A DNA stretch of 7,972 nt. It comes from Candidatus Nesterenkonia stercoripullorum. Its GTDB lineage: Bacteria > Actinomycetota > Actinomycetes > Actinomycetales > Micrococcaceae. Below, in pieces: positions 6,732-7,972 of the stretch. A program made the position numbers and the translations under genes. Location: NCBI GenBank assembly GCA_019114115.1, contig DXGD01000338.1, forward strand, positions 1 through 7,972, in the 5' to 3' direction. Every line of letters begins with the position of its first letter. Position 1 is the first letter of the stretch. The notes beneath the pieces are model-generated. The model had not been told where the DNA came from, did no database searches, and worked only from the letters and a program-made list of their open reading frames with translations.

Positions 6732-7235
6732 CTAGTCACCGAGCGCGAGCACGCCGTCTTCGTCGCTGACCAGGAAGTCTCCCGGCCGGAACGTCACATC
6801 ACCGAACGTGACATGGGCCCCGGTCTCTCCTGCACCGGTCTTGCTGCTCTTGCGCGGGTTGCTTCCCAGCGCCTTGATCCCGATCGGCATCTCGCGCAGA
6901 GCGACGACGTCGCGAACCACGCCGTGCACCAGGACTCCCGCCCACCCCGACGTCACACCGATCTGCGCGATCACGTCACCGATGAGCGCACAGCGCAGCG
7001 AGCCCCCACCGTCGACGACGAGGACCTCGCCCTCGCTGGGAGTCTGCAGCGTCTGCTTCAGCAGCGCGTTGTCCTCGTGGCAGCGCAGGGTGCGAATCGT
7101 GCCGCTGAAGCGAGTGGCCGCTCCGAACTGGCGGAACTGGGTATTGCAGGACTGAGGATCTGCGGGAATCTCGTCCACGAGATCCGCGGTGCCCGCTCCA
7201 GATCTGAACAGTTCCAGCAGTTCCTGTGGCTCCAT
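6732..7235 (-). CDS. rraA: RraA-family protein (RNase E activity regulator-like / HMG aldolase-like)
   Basis: A 167-aa protein matching the RraA / RraA-like aldolase fold in length and motifs: CHEDNALL (52-59), VLVVDGGGSLRCALIGD (71-87), the GWAGVLVHGVVRD block (97-109), the PIGIKALGSNPRKS loop (117-130) and VTFRPGDFLVSDEDGV (147-162). In E. coli, RraA binds and inhibits RNase E. Related enzymes are divalent-metal aldolases for 4-hydroxy-4-methyl-2-oxoglutarate and oxaloacetate decarboxylases. This protein keeps Gly86-Asp87 and Arg108-Asp109, which correspond to substrate- and metal-binding residues in the aldolases; E. coli RraA has Gln in place of that last Asp. Aldolase activity is therefore possible, and the gene name should be read as the family name. 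The ATG at 7235 has GAGAGG 8 bases upstream. It appears monocistronic: its divergent upstream region holds hairpins, and it ends facing the acyltransferase. Confidence 0.93.
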   Translation of the reverse strand: MEPQELLELFRSGAGTADLVDEIPADPQSCNTQFRQFGAATRFSGTIRTLRCHEDNALLKQTLQTPSEGEVLVVDGGGSLRCALIGDVIAQIGVTSGWAGVLVHGVVRDVVALREMPIGIKALGSNPRKSSKTGAGETGAHVTFGDVTFRPGDFLVSDEDGVLALGD

Positions 7236-7314
7236 GACCTCTGCCTCTCTGCAGTGCGTGGCGTGTGATGCGCGGCGGGCGCGTGGTGGAGGGGTGCGCG
7301 ATGAATACTCCTCT

Positions 7315-7320
7315 ACGGTA
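7315..7320 (-). promoter_or_regulatory. possible -10 element for the rraA-like gene
   Basis: On the minus strand TACCGT, in CTTACCGTAG, fits the TAnnnT -10 pattern and would give a leader of roughly 70 bases. The best -35-like hexamer, ATGACA (7343-7348), is 22 bases away, which is too far for a standard promoter. Tentative. Confidence 0.3.
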
Positions 7321-7346
7321 AGCCATGGGCCCGTCGAGGGCCTGTC

Positions 7347-7400
7347 ATACGCGACTGGCGGCGGCAGGTCTCCATGAGCCTGCCGCCGCCAGTCGCGTAT
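7347..7400. terminator. 22-bp perfect inverted repeat, likely bidirectional or leftward terminator
   Basis: Bases 7347-7368 (begins ATACGCGACTGG, ends GGCAGG) are the exact reverse complement of 7379-7400. The 10-base spacer can add CTC/GAG pairs around a CAT loop. It lies 33 bases beyond the stop of the LAxTG surface protein gene and upstream of the rraA-like gene, both leftward, so it would end the surface-protein transcript. It has no T-tract, as is common for actinobacterial terminators. A protein-binding or repeat-family role is possible. Confidence 0.7.
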
Positions 7401-7403
7401 ATG

Positions 7404-7420
7404 CCTCAGCTCAGCTGAGG
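7404..7420. terminator. short hairpin just after the surface-protein stop
   Basis: CCTCAGC (7404-7410) and GCTGAGG (7414-7420) pair across a TCA loop. It starts 13 bases past the TAA stop of the leftward surface-protein gene and 3 bases from the larger inverted repeat, so the two may form one tandem terminator. Confidence 0.5.
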
Positions 7421-7433
7421 TGAGACCTCGGCG

Positions 7434-7972
7434 TTACGCTGAGTGGCGTCCGATGCGGTGCCGGTAGCCGAAGAACGCCAGACCAGCACCCAGCGCCACG
7501 AGCAGACCGGACAAGATTCCGGCGGTGAGGTTGGAGCCGGTGTTGGCCAGCTCGTCACCGTCGTGGTGGTCGGCGTAATGCTCGGCGTCGTGGTGAGCGC
7601 CGTCGTCCTTGGTCAGGGATCCGCCGTCATCGTGCGACGGAGCCTGCTGGTATTCGCCCTTGGACGGGGTTCCGGATTCGGCTTCGTCATGCGCGGGGAC
7701 CTGCTCGTCATGGCCTTCGCCCTTGGACGGGGTTTCGGCATCGCCGTCACCCTCCGGAGGCACCTGCTCGTCGTGACCATCTGAGGGCGGGGCGCTGGAG
7801 CCGTCGTCCTCAGGTGGTGCTGTCTCGCCGTCACCCGGCGTTCCGTTCTGGTCCTCGTCCTCGGTGCCGTCGACAACGGTGAATGCAGCTTCCAGCTCGA
7901 TGATCTCGCCGCCTTCGCCCTGCACAGCAACGAGCGTGGTGTACTCGCCGAGGTAGATGGCGGGCTCAGGGG
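7434..7972 (-). CDS. LAxTG sortase-anchored surface protein, C-terminal part (5' end outside the window)
   Basis: The frame is open to the right edge; upstream of the GTG at 7925 it continues as PEPAIYLGEYTTLVA, so that GTG is internal. The visible 178 residues hold, in order: the end of a folded, beta-like domain (EIIELEAAFTVVDG); a strongly acidic Asp/Glu/Gly/Pro-rich stalk with a 21-residue repeat; a His/Asp-rich patch (bases 7551-7595); the sorting signal LANTG (7536-7550); a hydrophobic helix (about 7467-7529); and a basic tail YRHRIGRHSA. LAxTG followed by a helix and basic tail is the classic cell-wall sorting signal, and LAxTG is the class E sortase preference in high-GC actinobacteria. 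The protein should be covalently linked to peptidoglycan, with the stalk spanning the wall. The function of the missing N-terminal region is unknown. The low-complexity composition is typical of wall-spanning stalks and not evidence of transfer. The stop is TAA, followed by two hairpins. Confidence 0.9.
   Translation of the reverse strand, partial: PEPAIYLGEYTTLVAVQGEGGEIIELEAAFTVVDGTEDEDQNGTPGDGETAPPEDDGSSAPPSDGHDEQVPPEGDGDAETPSKGEGHDEQVPAHDEAESGTPSKGEYQQAPSHDDGGSLTKDDGAHHDAEHYADHHDGDELANTGSNLTAGILSGLLVALGAGLAFFGYRHRIGRHSA
7653..7778 (-). repeat. 63-bp in-frame tandem repeat (2 copies plus a decayed third) in the surface-protein stalk
   Basis: Two adjacent 21-codon units both begin GHDEQVP and both end TPSKGE; the middle residues differ (PEGDGDAE against AHDEAESG). 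Matching DNA blocks such as TTCGCCCTTGGACGGGG start at 7653 and 7716, exactly 63 bases apart. A third, degenerate unit (YQQAPSHDDGG) follows toward the C-terminus. Copy number could vary between strains. Confidence 0.85.

Noticed and set aside
6976..7326. 116-codon leftward frame starting upstream of the rraA-like gene
   Set aside because: It overlaps the RraA coding region in another frame and becomes Arg/Gly/His-rich there; only its first codons are outside RraA.
7653..7778. Regularly spaced repeat considered as a CRISPR-like array
   Set aside because: The 63-bp period is in frame, has no distinct spacers, and encodes a repeated peptide within a surface-protein stalk.

Overview
The window looks like chromosomal DNA of a high-GC actinobacterium, most likely Micrococcales (a Micrococcaceae-like organism, by inference). 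The grounds are its strongly G/C-biased third codon positions, a PknL-type Ser/Thr kinase beside a class II (plant/mycobacterial-type) DAHP synthase, a FadD15-type acyl-CoA ligase, and a surface protein with an LAxTG (class E sortase) sorting signal. From memory, Mycobacterium tuberculosis also keeps pknL, aroG, a PlsC-like acyltransferase and fadD15 close together, so most of this is a conserved core locus and not a horizontally acquired island.

Layout. Bases 2-1237 (+) hold the C-terminal part of a membrane-anchored Ser/Thr kinase whose N-terminus lies left of the window. It converges on, and overlaps by 8 bases, a leftward cluster of four genes. In transcription order these are a carboxylesterase-like alpha/beta hydrolase (5886-5158), a small two-helix membrane protein of unknown function (about 5096-4728), a long-chain acyl-CoA ligase (about 4520-2703) and class II DAHP synthase (about 2654-1230). 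A promoter-like sequence sits in front of the ligase. Divergent from the hydrolase is a rightward PlsC-type acyltransferase (5976-6671). It converges on a leftward RraA-family gene (7235-6732), with a small hairpin between the two stops. A 198-base intergenic region contains a perfect 22-bp inverted repeat and a second small hairpin. Then comes the C-terminal part of a leftward, acidic and histidine-rich, repeat-containing LAxTG surface protein that runs off the right edge.

How the genes may work together (inference). The hydrolase, acyl-CoA ligase and PlsC acyltransferase could form a deacylation / activation / re-acylation route for membrane lipids, with the two-helix protein as a membrane partner. 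DAHP synthase opens the shikimate pathway and probably shares the ligase transcript. The kinase may regulate part of this neighbourhood through phosphorylation.

I did not find a clearly new system. There is no CRISPR array, transposase, phage gene or tRNA. The items most worth a second look are the Thr-x-x-aromatic motifs in the kinase linker, the unknown two-helix protein, the repeat/His-rich LAxTG protein, and the palindrome that encodes both convergent stop codons.
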